Origin: Pseudomonas sp. SCA2728.1_7
Lineage (GTDB): Bacteria > Pseudomonadota > Gammaproteobacteria > Pseudomonadales > Pseudomonadaceae
Length of the DNA stretch: 64,000 nt
NCBI RefSeq assembly: GCF_018138145.1
Contig: NZ_CP073104.1
Location: 3,224,001 to 3,288,000, forward strand
Direction: 5' to 3'
This document shows, one piece after another, positions 1-11,333 of this stretch (positions within the stretch are counted from its first letter, which is position 1; each line of letters starts with the position of its first letter). A program made the position numbers and the translations under genes. The notes below the pieces were generated by a model. It searched no databases and was not told where the DNA came from. It was given only the letters and a program-made list of their open reading frames with translations.

Positions 1-328
<328 letters not shown>

Positions 329-1453
329 TTACAGATCGCCGAAGAAGCGCTTCACACCGTCGAACCAACCGGTGGTTTTCGGCGAGTGGCTATTGTCGTC
401 GGCCAGCGAGCTGCGGAACTCTTCCAGCAATTCGCGCTGACGACGGTTCAGATTCACCGGAGTCTCGACTGCCACACGGCACATCAAGTCGCCCGCACCA
501 CCGCCACGCACCGGGGCCACGCCTTTGCCGCGCACGCGGAACTGCTTGCCGGTCTGGGTGCCTTCGGGGATTTTCAGTTTGACGCGACCGTCGAGGGTCG
601 GAATTTCCAGCTCGCCGCCCAGCGCCGCATCGACGAAGCTGATCGGCACTTCGCAGAACAGATGCTTGCCATCGCGCTGGAAAATATCGTGCTCGCGGAC
701 ATTGATGACCACATACAGGTCGCCCGTCGGACCGCCCTGCGTGCCCGCCTCACCTTCGCCGGACAGACGAATGCGGTCGCCGGTATCGACACCGGCCGGC
801 ACTTTGACCGACAGGGTTTTGTACTCTTCAACGCGACCGTCACCGTGGCAGGAATCGCACGGATCGGAAATGATCTTGCCTTGGCCATGGCAACGCGGGC
901 AGGTTTGCTGCACCGAGAAGAAGCCCTGCTGCATGCGCACCTGACCAATGCCACCACAGGTCGGGCAAGTCGAAGGCGAGGAACCTTTCTTGGCACCCGA
1001 ACCGTCGCACGGCTTGCAGTTGACCAGTGTCGGAACGCGGATATTCACCGACGTACCGCGCACCGCTTCTTCCAGATTCAGCTCCAGGGTGTAGCGCAAG
1101 TCGCTGCCACGCTGAGCGCCGCCACGGGAACCGCCGCGACCGCCACCGAAGAAATCACTGAAGACATCGCCAAAGATATCCGAGAAGTTCTGACCACCGA
1201 AACCGGCACCGCCGCCGCCCATGCTCGGGTCGACGCCGGCATGACCGTACTGGTCGTACGCCGCGCGCTTGCTGGAATCGGACAGCACTTCATAGGCCTC
1301 ATTGGCCTCTTTGAACATTTCTTCCGACGCTTTGTCATCGGGATTACGGTCCGGGTGGTGCTTCATCGCCAGACGACGGTAAGCCTTCTTCAGGTCCGCA
1401 TCGCTTGAGCCGCGCTCAACACCCAACACTTCGTAATAGTCACGCTTTGCCAT
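329..1453 (-). CDS. dnaJ: Chaperone protein DnaJ (Hsp40)
   Basis: Co-chaperone of 374 residues that stimulates DnaK ATPase and delivers unfolded substrates. Visible domains are a J-domain with HPD at residues 33-35, a Gly/Phe-rich linker, a zinc-finger region with four CxxCxGxG units ([32 protein letters not shown]), and the C-terminal substrate-binding beta domains. The reading frame stays open 23 codons further upstream, but the start at 1453 gives the canonical [12 protein letters not shown] opening. It lies 297 bp downstream of dnaK and 9 bp upstream of dapB. I saw no sigma-32-like promoter directly in front of it, so expression from the dnaK promoters is likely. Confidence 0.97.
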   Translation of the reverse strand: MAKRDYYEVLGVERGSSDADLKKAYRRLAMKHHPDRNPDDKASEEMFKEANEAYEVLSDSSKRAAYDQYGHAGVDPSMGGGGAGFGGQNFSDIFGDVFSDFFGGGRGGSRGGAQRGSDLRYTLELNLEEAVRGTSVNIRVPTLVNCKPCDGSGAKKGSSPSTCPTCGGIGQVRMQQGFFSVQQTCPRCHGQGKIISDPCDSCHGDGRVEEYKTLSVKVPAGVDTGDRIRLSGEGEAGTQGGPTGDLYVVINVREHDIFQRDGKHLFCEVPISFVDAALGGELEIPTLDGRVKLKIPEGTQTGKQFRVRGKGVAPVRGGGAGDLMCRVAVETPVNLNRRQRELLEEFRSSLADDNSHSPKTTGWFDGVKRFFGDL

Positions 1454-1676
1454 AAGTCTTCTGCACTCTTGAGGACGTTCGGCAAACCCCTCCTGAGGAT
1501 GGCCAAACTCGTTGAGCCCCAATACAGGCCCGGACCCAACTCACGTCAATTCAACGATCCTGGTCTTTGTTTCTTGCGGTACTTGCGGCACGAAAAGCAG
1601 GAGCATTCCCGGCCATACCGCCAACATCCGAGGCTTGTCGCATGCTGTAAAAATTCGCGTATTCCAGATACGCCAA

Positions 1677-1696
1677 CGCGGGAGCTAGCTCCCGCG
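1677..1696. repeat. Perfect 20-bp palindrome in the dnaK-dnaJ gap
   Basis: The sequence CGCGGGAGCTAGCTCCCGCG is its own reverse complement with no loop. It sits in the 297-bp gap between dnaK and dnaJ (1454-1750), 54 bp past the dnaK stop. It has no following T-run, so it is not a textbook terminator. It could act as an attenuating or mRNA-stabilising hairpin that lowers dnaJ relative to dnaK, or be a degenerate REP-like element. I see nothing else in this gap. Confidence 0.6.
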
Positions 1697-1750
1697 CGGC
1701 GACATCCTACCAGTCACTGCCTAAAGGCAGTCAACCGGCCGACCAACAAC

Positions 1751-3667
<1,917 letters not shown>

Positions 3668-3745
3668 GTTAACTCTCCCGAAACTTTGGATTTTTTTGCC
3701 GCAGTAGTGGTGGCTGACTGCGGTAATACTTAAACGCTTGACTTC

Positions 3746-3774
3746 TAAATGGGGGCCTTGCGGCTAATTTCAAG
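3746..3774 (-). promoter_or_regulatory. Sigma-32 heat-shock promoter of dnaK
   Basis: Read on the minus strand this is CTTGAAA, 13 bp, CCCCATTTA, a near-perfect match to the RpoH consensus. The -35 element (3768-3774) covers the grpE stop codon at 3770-3772, so the dnaK promoter begins inside the end of the upstream gene. Confidence 0.88.
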
Positions 3775-4336
3775 CCTTCTCGTCAATCGAAGGCGAAATT
3801 GGCGCAGGCGCCTTGCTGACCACAACCATGGCCGGACGCAGCAGGCGACCGTTGAGCTGGTAGCCCTTCTGGAACACCTTCAGAACGCTGTTCGGTTCTA
3901 CGTCGGCGCTTTCCTGCATGGCCATCGCCTGATGCTGAACGGCGTTGAACGGTTCGCCATGCGGGTCGATCGCTTCCAGCTGATAACGCTTGAGCGTGTC
4001 GTGGAACATTTTCAGCGTCAGCTCGATGCCTTCACGCATCGGGCGAATGCTTTCGTCGTCCGGGTTCGACAGCTCGAGGCCGCGCTCCAGGCTGTCGACG
4101 ATCGGCAACAGGTCGCCAGCGAATTTTTCCAGGGCAAACTTGTGCGCCTTCTCGACGTCCTGCTCAGCACGGCGACGGACGTTCTGCAGATCGGCAGCAA
4201 CACGCAGAGATTGATCCTGCGCGGCGGCCAATTGCTCTTCGAGCACTTGTACACGGGTCGCCAGGTCATCACCCGAACCTTCGGGCGCCTGATTGGCTTC
4301 TGGGTTTTGCGTATCTACTGTCTGTTCGTCAGCCAT
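3770..4336 (-). CDS. grpE: Nucleotide exchange factor GrpE
   Basis: GrpE releases ADP from DnaK and completes the Hsp70 cycle. The 188-residue product has an acidic disordered N-terminus, a long coiled-coil (roughly residues 25-75, [12 protein letters not shown] onward) and the C-terminal beta domain with the family signature around NAVQHQAM and [26 protein letters not shown] ribosome site lies just upstream of the ATG at 4336. It is first in the grpE-dnaK-dnaJ heat-shock cluster and has its own sigma-32 promoter. Confidence 0.97.
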   Translation of the reverse strand: MADEQTVDTQNPEANQAPEGSGDDLATRVQVLEEQLAAAQDQSLRVAADLQNVRRRAEQDVEKAHKFALEKFAGDLLPIVDSLERGLELSNPDDESIRPMREGIELTLKMFHDTLKRYQLEAIDPHGEPFNAVQHQAMAMQESADVEPNSVLKVFQKGYQLNGRLLRPAMVVVSKAPAPISPSIDEKA

Positions 4337-4388
4337 AGAATTCTCCTTTCAATTTCGTCCGCGAGCCTGACTCGCGCTTCTGCCCCGA

Positions 4389-4417
4389 TATATGGGGCCG
4401 CAAAATCAGGCTTCAAG
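4389..4417 (-). promoter_or_regulatory. Sigma-32 heat-shock promoter of grpE
   Basis: On the minus strand: CTTGAAG, 13-bp spacer, CCCCATATA, matching the RpoH consensus in both boxes and spacing. It lies 52 bp upstream of the grpE start. Confidence 0.88.
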
Positions 4418-4515
4418 GGCCTGCAAACATTAACCCTACAAAAAAGTGTCGAATCTTCATTCCTCAATGCGCTAAGCAGATTTGAAGTTCAAGCAAATCG
4501 AGCTAAGGGCGGGCA

Positions 4516-4552
4516 TTGTCAGCCTGAAACAAAACACTGTATAAATAACCAG
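4516..4552 (+). promoter_or_regulatory. recN promoter with LexA (SOS) box
   Basis: A -35-like TTGTCA (4516-4521) and a -10-like TATAAA (4540-4545) are separated by 18 bp. A LexA box of the form CTG-N10-CAG (4537-4552) covers the -10, so bound LexA would block RNA polymerase. The recN start lies 24 bp downstream. SOS control of recN is established in many bacteria. Confidence 0.85.
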
Positions 4553-4576
4553 ACCTAAAGCCTGGGAGCGGCCTTT

Positions 4577-6250
4577 ATGCTGGTGCACCTGTCCGTACAT
4601 AACTACGCCATCGTTGAACATCTCGATCTCGAACTCGATCGCGGGATGAGCGTGATCACGGGTGAAACCGGCGCCGGCAAGTCGATCATGCTCGACGCGC
4701 TGGGCCTCACCCTGGGCGATCGCGCCGACAGCGGCGTGGTTCGCCCCGGCGCTGACAAGGCCGACATCCTCGCGACTTTCGATCTGGCTGACATTCCTGA
4801 AGCCAGCGCATGGCTGGCCGAGCGCGATCTGGAGACCGATGGCCCGTGCATTCTGCGTCGGGTGATCACCTCGGAGGGTCGTTCACGCGGCTACATCAAC
4901 GGCACCCCTTGCCCACTCGGCGACCTCAAGTCGCTGGGCGAATTGCTGATCGATATCCACAGCCAGCATGAACATCAGTCCCTGCTGAAAACCGATACTC
5001 ATCGCCGCTTGCTGGACGAGTACGCCGGCGCTACCGATCTGGCCCGCCAGGTTCAACTCGCCGCCCAGCGCTGGCGCCAGACTCGCCAGGAACTCGAGCG
5101 CCTCTCCAACTCCGGTGATGAACAACGCGCGCGCCACCAATTGCTCAGCTATCAGCTCGAAGAGCTGGAAAACCTCGGTCTCGGTGATAACGAGCTGGAG
5201 CAACTGGAGCAGGAACACAAAAACCTGACCAACGCAGAAACCCTGCTGGGCATTTGTCGGCAAGTGGTCGAACAATGCAGCGAAAGCGATTCCGGCAATG
5301 TGTTGAACGCGCTGACCGCCAGCCTCAATCGCCTGTCGAGCGTGAACAACTCCGTCGGAGCCCTGGGCGAAGCCAGCAGTTTGCTGACCAGCGCGCAGAT
5401 CCAGGTTGAGGAGGCCGTCGGCGAACTCAATCGCTTCCTCGATAACTTCGATGCCGATCCGGCGCGCCTGCAATATCTGGAAGAACGTCTCGACGCGATC
5501 TACACCTTGGCGCGCAAGCATCGGATTCAACCCACCGAAGTGGGTGAAATGCAGCAGAAACTGCTGGATGAGATCGAAACCCTCAACGCCAACGACGAAT
5601 CCATCGAGCGCCTGGGTGATGAGCTGGCCTCGTATGCCCGCCACTATCAAGAGAAGGCGCGAGAACTGAGCGATTTGCGGCATCAGGCCGCCGGCAGTCT
5701 CGCCAGTGCGGTTGAGCAGGAGATTCAGCGACTGGGCATGCCGGGTGGTCGCTTCACTATCGAATTGAAGGCCAACAGCAGCGACGAACTGCTGCCCAAC
5801 GGACTGGAACAGGTCGAATTACTGGTCAGCGCCAACCCGGGCCAGCCGCTAAAGGCGCTGGCAAAAGTCGCTTCCGGCGGCGAGCTGTCACGGATCAGCC
5901 TGGCTATTCAGGTGATCACCGCGCAGACATCCCGCGTTCCGACACTGGTATTCGACGAAGTGGACGTCGGCATCGGTGGCCCGACGGCTGAAATTGTCGG
6001 CCAACTGTTGCGCCGTCTCGGCGATCGCGGCCAGGTATTGACCGTCACGCACTTGCCGCAAGTGGCAGCGCAGGGTCATCAGCATTTGTTTGTGCACAAA
6101 GTGCGCGGTGAAGAGGCGACTCACACCGCCGTTTCCAAACTGAGCAAGAACGACCGTATAGAAGAAGTGGCGCGCATGCTCGGCGGCATCGATCTGACCA
6201 AGGAATCCCTGGCTCACGCGAAAAAAATGGTCGTCACCGCCAAGGTTTGA
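4577..6250 (+). CDS. recN: DNA repair protein RecN
   Basis: SMC-like ATPase of 557 residues that tethers broken DNA ends during recombinational repair. The N-terminal Walker A (GETGAGKS) is near residues 29-36. A long coiled-coil arm follows, and the C-terminal half carries the ABC signature (SGGELSRISLA) and Walker B (TLVFDEVDVGIGG) with a D-loop and switch histidine region (TVTHLPQVAAQG). The GGGAG ribosome site is about 10 bp before the ATG. It is transcribed alone, away from grpE, from a LexA-controlled promoter and ends at a strong hairpin. Confidence 0.97.
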   Translation: MLVHLSVHNYAIVEHLDLELDRGMSVITGETGAGKSIMLDALGLTLGDRADSGVVRPGADKADILATFDLADIPEASAWLAERDLETDGPCILRRVITSEGRSRGYINGTPCPLGDLKSLGELLIDIHSQHEHQSLLKTDTHRRLLDEYAGATDLARQVQLAAQRWRQTRQELERLSNSGDEQRARHQLLSYQLEELENLGLGDNELEQLEQEHKNLTNAETLLGICRQVVEQCSESDSGNVLNALTASLNRLSSVNNSVGALGEASSLLTSAQIQVEEAVGELNRFLDNFDADPARLQYLEERLDAIYTLARKHRIQPTEVGEMQQKLLDEIETLNANDESIERLGDELASYARHYQEKARELSDLRHQAAGSLASAVEQEIQRLGMPGGRFTIELKANSSDELLPNGLEQVELLVSANPGQPLKALAKVASGGELSRISLAIQVITAQTSRVPTLVFDEVDVGIGGPTAEIVGQLLRRLGDRGQVLTVTHLPQVAAQGHQHLFVHKVRGEEATHTAVSKLSKNDRIEEVARMLGGIDLTKESLAHAKKMVVTAKV

Positions 6251-6265
6251 CAACGACAGAAAGCA

Positions 6266-6298
6266 CGAAGGCGACCCTTGGGTCGCCTTCGTTCGTTT
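6266..6298. terminator. Hairpin terminator between convergent recN and fur
   Basis: A 12-bp stem (CGAAGGCGACCC paired with GGGTCGCCTTCG) with a 2-base loop is followed by GTTCGTTT on the plus strand. It lies 16 bp past the recN stop and can also serve the convergent fur gene. Confidence 0.8.
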
Positions 6299-6325
6299 CG
6301 CGAATGTGAAATTCGCGCGACATGC

Positions 6326-6730
6326 TTACTTTTTCTTGCGCACGTACAGCACCAGATTGTGATCTACCAGATCCACACCGTGCTCCTCGGCGATTGCCTT
6401 CTGGAGCTTTTCGATTTCCGGGCTGACGAATTCGACGACTTCACCGGTTTCCACGTTGACCATATGGTCATGGTGGCCACCGTCGGCCAACTCGAATACC
6501 GCATGGCCGCCGTCGAAGTTGTGACGGACCACGAGGCCAGCCGCTTCGAACTGGGTCAGAACACGGTAAACCGTGGCCAGACCGACGTCCTCGCCAGCTT
6601 CCATCAACGCCTTGTAGACGTCCTCGGCACTCATGTGACGCTGCTCGGTAGAGTCGAGCATTTGCAGGATCTTGACCCGTGGCAGGGTCACTTTAAGGCC
6701 GGCTTTGCGTAGTTCGCTATTTTCAACCAT
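6326..6730 (-). CDS. fur: Ferric uptake regulator Fur
   Basis: Iron-dependent repressor of 134 residues with an N-terminal winged helix (recognition region VGLATVYRVLTQFEAAGLV) and a C-terminal dimer/metal domain with the HHDHM motif. The protein contains no cysteine at all, so it lacks the structural Cys4 zinc site of the E. coli type; Pseudomonas Fur proteins are known to be cysteine-poor. It is divergent from bamE with a 97-bp gap, the usual Pseudomonas arrangement. Confidence 0.97.
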   Translation of the reverse strand: MVENSELRKAGLKVTLPRVKILQMLDSTEQRHMSAEDVYKALMEAGEDVGLATVYRVLTQFEAAGLVVRHNFDGGHAVFELADGGHHDHMVNVETGEVVEFVSPEIEKLQKAIAEEHGVDLVDHNLVLYVRKKK

Positions 6731-6827
6731 GGTCAGCTTTCTCGCGATGCTGCTTCGCAGCTTCTCTTAATGCGGGTATGATCGGCGTTTACGTTGTCCC
6801 AGCCAAGATAGTGGAAGTCGCCCACCG

Positions 6828-7355
6828 ATGCAAAACACCAAGCTCTTGCTAACCAGTTTCACCTTTGTGGGACTGCTCGCACTCGCCGGTTGTTCATTCC
6901 CCGGGGTTTACAAAATCGACATCCAGCAGGGCAATGTCGTCACGCAGGACATGATAGACCAGTTACGCCCGGGAATGACCCGGCCGCAAGTACGGTTTAT
7001 CATGGGTAACCCTCTGCTTGTCGACACGTTCCATGCCGATCGCTGGGATTATCTGTACAGCCTGCAACCGGGTGGCGGTGAACGCCAACAGGAACGCGTC
7101 AGCGTTATTTTCAACTCAAACGACCAGCTTGTCAGCCTGTCCGGTGACTTTATGCCGGGCGTAAGCCGTGACGAAGCCATTCTCGGCAAGGACAGTGGCA
7201 CGACCGTGTCCGCTCCTGCTGAAAACGCCGAGAAGCCAACACCGGAAAAACCGGTCAAGCCAGGTTCCTTGCTGGATCAGATCCAGAAGGACGTCGATGG
7301 TGTAGAAACCGTTCCGGTTCCAACACCAGAGCCGCTGGACACCTCGCCGCAATAA
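6828..7355 (+). CDS. bamE: Outer membrane assembly lipoprotein BamE (OmlA/SmpA)
   Basis: The 175-residue lipoprotein has a signal peptide ending in the lipobox LAGC, so it is anchored to the inner leaflet of the outer membrane. The SmpA/OmlA fold follows ([20 protein letters not shown], then [12 protein letters not shown]). BamE is an accessory subunit of the BAM complex that inserts beta-barrel proteins. The C-terminal ~55 residues (after [11 protein letters not shown]) are a Pro/Lys-rich low-complexity tail that goes beyond the core fold and is typical of Pseudomonas OmlA. It is divergent from fur. Confidence 0.95.
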   Translation: MQNTKLLLTSFTFVGLLALAGCSFPGVYKIDIQQGNVVTQDMIDQLRPGMTRPQVRFIMGNPLLVDTFHADRWDYLYSLQPGGGERQQERVSVIFNSNDQLVSLSGDFMPGVSRDEAILGKDSGTTVSAPAENAEKPTPEKPVKPGSLLDQIQKDVDGVETVPVPTPEPLDTSPQ

Positions 7356-7363
7356 TTGGCGAG

Positions 7364-7400
7364 ACAATAAAAAACCCGGAAACTCCGGGTTTTTTATTGT
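7364..7400. terminator. Bidirectional terminator between bamE and rnfH
   Basis: A perfect 17-bp inverted repeat with a 3-base loop has an A-run on the left arm and a T-run on the right. It is an intrinsic terminator in both directions for the convergent genes bamE and rnfH. Confidence 0.92.
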
Positions 7401-7415
7401 CCGCGATTTGGCTTT

Positions 7416-7730
7416 TTACGCGTTTCGCGCTTTGGCTTCGGCAGCCTTGGCGGCCCGCAAGCGTCGTACCTCTTTCGGATCGGCCAGCAATGGACGATAA
7501 ATCTCGATGCGCTCCCCTGCCTCAATCACCCGCGTATCCGGGTCAGCCACCACTTTGCCGAAGATACCCAACGGACACTCCGCCAGATTCAACTCAGAAA
7601 ACTCGCTATCGATACCCGATGCAAGCACCGCAGCCCGCACCGTCGCGCCTTCATTGACGCTGAATGAGCGCAATACCTGACGATCCACGGCCGCGTATAC
7701 CACCTCTATCTCGATCACCGACTCAACCAT
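7416..7730 (-). CDS. rnfH: RnfH family ubiquitin-like protein
   Basis: Small protein of 104 residues of the RnfH (UPF0125) family, a beta-grasp fold with the typical start VIEIEVVYA and the segment ECPLGIFGKV. The biochemical role is unproven; the family is usually found next to ratA. Its start overlaps the end of ratA by 8 bp, indicating translational coupling. The C-terminus is Lys/Arg/Ala-rich. Confidence 0.92.
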   Translation of the reverse strand: MVESVIEIEVVYAAVDRQVLRSFSVNEGATVRAAVLASGIDSEFSELNLAECPLGIFGKVVADPDTRVIEAGERIEIYRPLLADPKEVRRLRAAKAAEAKARNA

Positions 7731-8157
7731 GCATCTGCTTGGCGCGCTGGCAGAACGCGTCCACCAGCGTATTGGCCGCCTGATTGAACAGCGGCCCCAA
7801 CGTCGCGCGCACCAGCGGCCCGGCGTAATCGAACGACAGATCCAGACTGATCTTGCAGGCCTTCTCGTTCAGCACCTTGAACACCCAGACGCCGTGCAAT
7901 TGATTGAACGGACCTTCTTCCAGGTTCATCTCGATCGACTGCCCTGGCACCAGCGTATTGCGCGTCACAAAATGCTGGCTGAGGCCGCCCTTGGCCACGC
8001 CAACACTGGCGCGCATATGCTCCGGCGAGCTTTCCAGCACTTCAGCCGAAGAGCACCACGGCAGAAATTCCGGGTAACGCGCTACGTCGTTTACCAGGTC
8101 GTAGAGAAATTGCGCCGGGTACGGCAGCAATGCCGATCGTTGAATATGTGTCGTCAT
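7723..8157 (-). CDS. ratA: RatA/Coq10-like START-domain protein
   Basis: The 144-residue SRPBCC/START-fold protein opens with MTTHIQRSALLPYPAQFLYDLVNDVARYPEFLPWCSS (shown here by its ends), the family signature. In E. coli RatA was described as a ribosome-associated toxin, while homologues resemble Coq10 and may bind quinones. The frame is open 10 codons further upstream, but the start at 8157 matches the family. It overlaps rnfH downstream and follows the SNF transporter by 7 bp. Confidence 0.9.
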   Translation of the reverse strand: MTTHIQRSALLPYPAQFLYDLVNDVARYPEFLPWCSSAEVLESSPEHMRASVGVAKGGLSQHFVTRNTLVPGQSIEMNLEEGPFNQLHGVWVFKVLNEKACKISLDLSFDYAGPLVRATLGPLFNQAANTLVDAFCQRAKQMHG

Positions 8158-8164
8158 GTGAGCG

Positions 8165-9568
8165 TTACTTCCAGAGCTGAGCGGCAAACACTACAACAAT
8201 GCCGATGGGCGCCACGTAGCGCATCAAAAACAAGGATAGGGCGAACAGTGCCGGGTTGCGGATCGACAACTCGTCGCGTACCGCTTCACGCCCCATCACC
8301 CATCCGGCGAACAATACAAAACACAGGCCACCGAGCGGCAACATGATCCGCGAGGTGAAGAAATCGATCACGCCAAAGAAGTCCAGACCGCTCTGCGCCC
8401 CCCATTGGTAGAGGTGGAACATCCCGCCTTCGTTCACGAAAAACTTGGCCTCCTTCCAGATATTGAAGGAGAACACTGTGCCCAGACCAACGAACCAGCA
8501 GATGAACGCCAGCCAGAAAGTCACCCACGCGCGACTGACTTTCGTGCGCTCAACCAGATAGGCAACCATCGGCTCCAGAAGCGAGATCGCCGAACTCCAT
8601 GCCGCAATCGCCACCAGCACAAAGAACACCACGCCCATCAACTGACCGAAAGCCACGTTACCAAAGGCAAATGGCAGGCTGACGAACATCAGGCCAGGCC
8701 CTTCACTAGGATTCAGGCCACCGGCAAACACAATCGGGAATAAGGCCAGACCGGCGACCAGCGACACAAATGTATCCAGCAGCGCTACACCGACAACCGT
8801 ACCCGACAACGACGAACTCTTCGGCATGTAAGCGCCGTAAATCATGATCGAGCCGACACCGACGCTCAGCGAGAAGAACGCGTGCCCCATCGCTGGCAAC
8901 AGGCCGTCGAGAACTTTTTCCGGGTGGAAGTCGAACATGAAATGCACGCCTTCCATGAAATGCCCGGTGGTCATGCTGTAACCCAGCAATACCAGGATCA
9001 TCACAAACAGCAGCGGCATCATGATGCGCAGGCTGCGCTCAAGCCCGGCAACCACGCCTTTGGCGATGACGAAGGCCGACAGCAGCATGAAAATCGTGTG
9101 CCAAAGTGTCAGACGCCATGGATTGGAGATGACATTACCGAAATACGCACCGACCTGATCGGCCGTGGCGCCCTGGAAATCACCGCGGCCCATGTCGACG
9201 ATGTAATCCAGCGACCAGCCGCCGACCACACTATAGAAAGACAGGATCAGCAACGCCGTGATCATCCCGGCAAATGCCCCCCACGACCATTTTCCCGAGT
9301 GCCCGGCTTCCAGCGCCAGCACCTTCAAGGCGTTCGCCGGACTTTGCCGGGCGCGCCGGCCGATCAGGGTTTCAGCGAGCATGACCGGGATGCCGATCAG
9401 TGCGATGCACGCCAGAAACATCAGTACAAACGCACCGCCGCCGTAGACCCCGACCATGTAGGGGAACTTCCAGATACTACCCAGTCCCACGGCCGAACCG
9501 GTCGCGGCGAGTATGAATACCCAGCGGCTAGCCCAACTGCCGTGGACAGAAACCTTGTCTGTCGACAT
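8165..9568 (-). CDS. Sodium-dependent transporter, neurotransmitter:sodium symporter (SNF) family
   Basis: A 467-residue polytopic inner-membrane protein with 11-12 hydrophobic segments. The first carries the SNF signature [17 protein letters not shown] and GGGAF, where Na+ and an amino-acid-like substrate bind in LeuT-type carriers. The substrate cannot be told from sequence. It sits between smpB (divergent, 118-bp gap) and ratA, interrupting the common smpB-ratA neighbourhood, and may be cotranscribed with ratA-rnfH. Confidence 0.9.
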   Translation of the reverse strand: MSTDKVSVHGSWASRWVFILAATGSAVGLGSIWKFPYMVGVYGGGAFVLMFLACIALIGIPVMLAETLIGRRARQSPANALKVLALEAGHSGKWSWGAFAGMITALLILSFYSVVGGWSLDYIVDMGRGDFQGATADQVGAYFGNVISNPWRLTLWHTIFMLLSAFVIAKGVVAGLERSLRIMMPLLFVMILVLLGYSMTTGHFMEGVHFMFDFHPEKVLDGLLPAMGHAFFSLSVGVGSIMIYGAYMPKSSSLSGTVVGVALLDTFVSLVAGLALFPIVFAGGLNPSEGPGLMFVSLPFAFGNVAFGQLMGVVFFVLVAIAAWSSAISLLEPMVAYLVERTKVSRAWVTFWLAFICWFVGLGTVFSFNIWKEAKFFVNEGGMFHLYQWGAQSGLDFFGVIDFFTSRIMLPLGGLCFVLFAGWVMGREAVRDELSIRNPALFALSLFLMRYVAPIGIVVVFAAQLWK

Positions 9569-9671
9569 CGTTTATCACGCCCAAGCGTTAGAAAAGAGGC
9601 CGCATTGTCCGGGATTCACTCAACCTGCTCAAGCACGCAGCATCACCGTAGCCGACAGCGGTTTATCTCCA

Positions 9672-9677
9672 TATAAT
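9672..9677 (+). promoter_or_regulatory. -10 element of smpB, very close to the start codon
   Basis: A perfect TATAAT ends only 9 bases before the smpB ATG. A start site 6-7 bases downstream would leave a leader of a few bases. No Shine-Dalgarno sequence is visible in front of the ATG, which fits a leaderless or near-leaderless mRNA. The -35 region is weak. Confidence 0.5.
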
Positions 9678-9686
9678 GCCGCCCCT

Positions 9687-10169
9687 ATGGCTAAACAGAA
9701 GAAACACCCAACAGGGACCATCGCGCAGAACAAAAAGGCGCGACACGATTACTTCATCGAGCATAAGTTCGAGGCTGGTCTGGTCCTGGCCGGCTGGGAA
9801 GTAAAAAGTCTGCGGGCAAGCAAGCTACAGCTGGTCGACAGCTATGTCCTGCTCAAGGATGGCGAAGCGTGGTTGCTCGGCAGCCACATCACGCCTCTGA
9901 TGACCGCAAGCACCCACGTCATCGCTGACCCGGTGCGCACACGCAAATTGCTGCTCAACCGCCGCGAGCTGGAAAAGCTTGCAGCGATGGTGCAGCAAAA
10001 GGGTTACGCCTGCGTCTGCCTGTCCTGGTACTGGAGCAAGCACATGGTCAAGTGCGAGATCGCTCTGGGCAAGGGCAAGAAGGAATACGACAAGCGTGAC
10101 ACCGAGCGCGAGCGCGATGCCGGCCGTGAGCTGCAGCGCGCAGTGCGCAACAAGGGCAAGGAAGATTAA
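9687..10169 (+). CDS. smpB: SsrA-binding protein SmpB
   Basis: SmpB binds tmRNA and takes it to stalled ribosomes. The 160-residue product shows the conserved N-terminal region [21 protein letters not shown], the GWEVKSLRA motif and a Lys/Arg-rich C-terminal tail that enters the mRNA channel. The frame is open 58 codons further upstream, but the start at 9687 gives the family's normal length. Its RNA partner ssrA lies about 9.3 kb downstream at 19449. Confidence 0.96.
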   Translation: MAKQKKHPTGTIAQNKKARHDYFIEHKFEAGLVLAGWEVKSLRASKLQLVDSYVLLKDGEAWLLGSHITPLMTASTHVIADPVRTRKLLLNRRELEKLAAMVQQKGYACVCLSWYWSKHMVKCEIALGKGKKEYDKRDTERERDAGRELQRAVRNKGKED

Positions 10170-10191
10170 TTTTCTCTGCCTTTAGAGCGTA

Positions 10192-10271
10192 TTCGCGAGC
10201 AGGTCGAATCGTCGCACCGTCGCTCCCACCTTGGAATGCATTCCAATTGTGGGAGCGAGCCTGCTCGCGAA
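10192..10271. repeat. REP-type nested inverted repeat downstream of smpB
   Basis: Three nested inverted pairs share one centre: TTCGCGAGCAGG/CCTGCTCGCGAA at the ends, CGCTCCCAC/GTGGGAGCG inside, and TTGGAAT-GC-ATTCCAA at the middle. The 80-bp unit can fold into one long hairpin. It belongs to the 'GAGCCTGCTCGCGA' REP family of fluorescent pseudomonads and occupies most of the gap between the convergent genes smpB and lldR. Confidence 0.85.
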
Positions 10272-10303
10272 AGCTATAGCAGCATCAACGCAGAAATAAC
10301 TGA

Positions 10304-11071
10304 TCACATCCCCTTGCGCCGCTCCGCCCGAGCCATGCGCTGAACTTCCTGCCGCACCTCTTCCAGCACTTCCTGCACATACAAAATATGTCGGCTGGAG
10401 ACTTCTCGCGCCTGCTCCGCACGACCTTCGATAATCGCCAGATACAATTCCCGATGCTGGGTAATCAGCATGTCGCGGGTTTCCGTGCGCTGCTTGTACA
10501 TGCCGCCGATGTTGGTGACGACGTTGCGCTTAAGCAGATCGAACAGCCCGCGAATGGTGTGCAACAGCACGGCGTTATGACTGGCCTCGGCAATCGCCAG
10601 ATGAAATTTCGCATCCGCCGCGCCCTCCTCAGCCCGACTCACTTCGTCATGGCGTGAATAACAATCCTGCAACTCTTCGAACGCCGCCGTCAGCCGCTCG
10701 CGATCAACATCGGTCGCGCGCAATGCTGCGTAATAGGCACACGATGCCTCCAGAGTGTGTCGAAATTCCAGTAGATCGCGTTGTGCCTCGGGGTTGCTTT
10801 CGAGCAACTGCAGCAGCGGATCGCTGAACGTCGAGCCCAGACTTTCCACCACATAATTACCGCCGCCCTGGCGACTGACCAGCAAGCCTTTCGCCGCCAG
10901 TTTCTGAATCGCTTCGCGTAGCGACGGCCGTGATACGCCAAATTGTTCGGCTAGCGTGCGCTCCGCCGGCAGCCGCTCACCGGACTTCAGCGTGCCCTCA
11001 AGGATCATCCCCTCAAGTCGCTCGACAATGTCGTCAGACAAACGGCGCTGACGTATCTGATCAAACCCCAT
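10304..11071 (-). CDS. lldR: GntR/FadR-family (FCD) transcriptional regulator of lactate genes
   Basis: The 255-residue protein has an N-terminal GntR winged helix (LPAERTLAEQFGVSRPSLREAIQKLAAKGLL) and a C-terminal all-helical FCD ligand domain with the Asp/His metal-ligand pattern. It is divergent from lldP, with a palindromic operator between them. LldR-type regulators repress the lactate operon and release DNA on binding lactate. The name rests on family plus position, so another 2-hydroxyacid could be the true ligand. Confidence 0.85.
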   Translation of the reverse strand: MGFDQIRQRRLSDDIVERLEGMILEGTLKSGERLPAERTLAEQFGVSRPSLREAIQKLAAKGLLVSRQGGGNYVVESLGSTFSDPLLQLLESNPEAQRDLLEFRHTLEASCAYYAALRATDVDRERLTAAFEELQDCYSRHDEVSRAEEGAADAKFHLAIAEASHNAVLLHTIRGLFDLLKRNVVTNIGGMYKQRTETRDMLITQHRELYLAIIEGRAEQAREVSSRHILYVQEVLEEVRQEVQRMARAERRKGM

Positions 11072-11265
11072 AACTCATTTCTCCACGATCCCGACCGCTC
11101 GCCGGGCTCTCTATTCTGGCCTATCGGCGCCTCGCCGACACCTACCAGACGCCACTTGCCGAAACCGGATCAGATGCGCTCTGCACCGCTTGTTCGACAA
11201 AAGTTTCAGGGCGACAAATTGACACACCGACATCAAGGCTTTTACCCTAGCCAACAGCGATTGTA

Positions 11266-11282
11266 AATTGGTCTTACCAATT
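11266..11282. promoter_or_regulatory. LldR/FCD-GntR operator
   Basis: The inverted repeat AATTGGT-CTT-ACCAATT matches the TTGGTnnnACCAA operator consensus of the LldR/PdhR group. It lies 51 bp before lldP and about 195 bp before lldR, where it could control both. Confidence 0.8.
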
Positions 11283-11333
11283 ATCCAAGAACGCTGACAG
11301 TGCCTGACCAACAACAATTAGGGGCCACCCCAT

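Noticed and set aside
4883..5683. Long antisense frame inside recN
   Set aside because: Shadow of GC-biased codons; no ribosome site or recognisable domain.
6731..6827. Fur box in the fur-bamE divergent promoter
   Set aside because: No 19-bp GATAATGATAATCATTATC-like sequence can be recognised in this gap.
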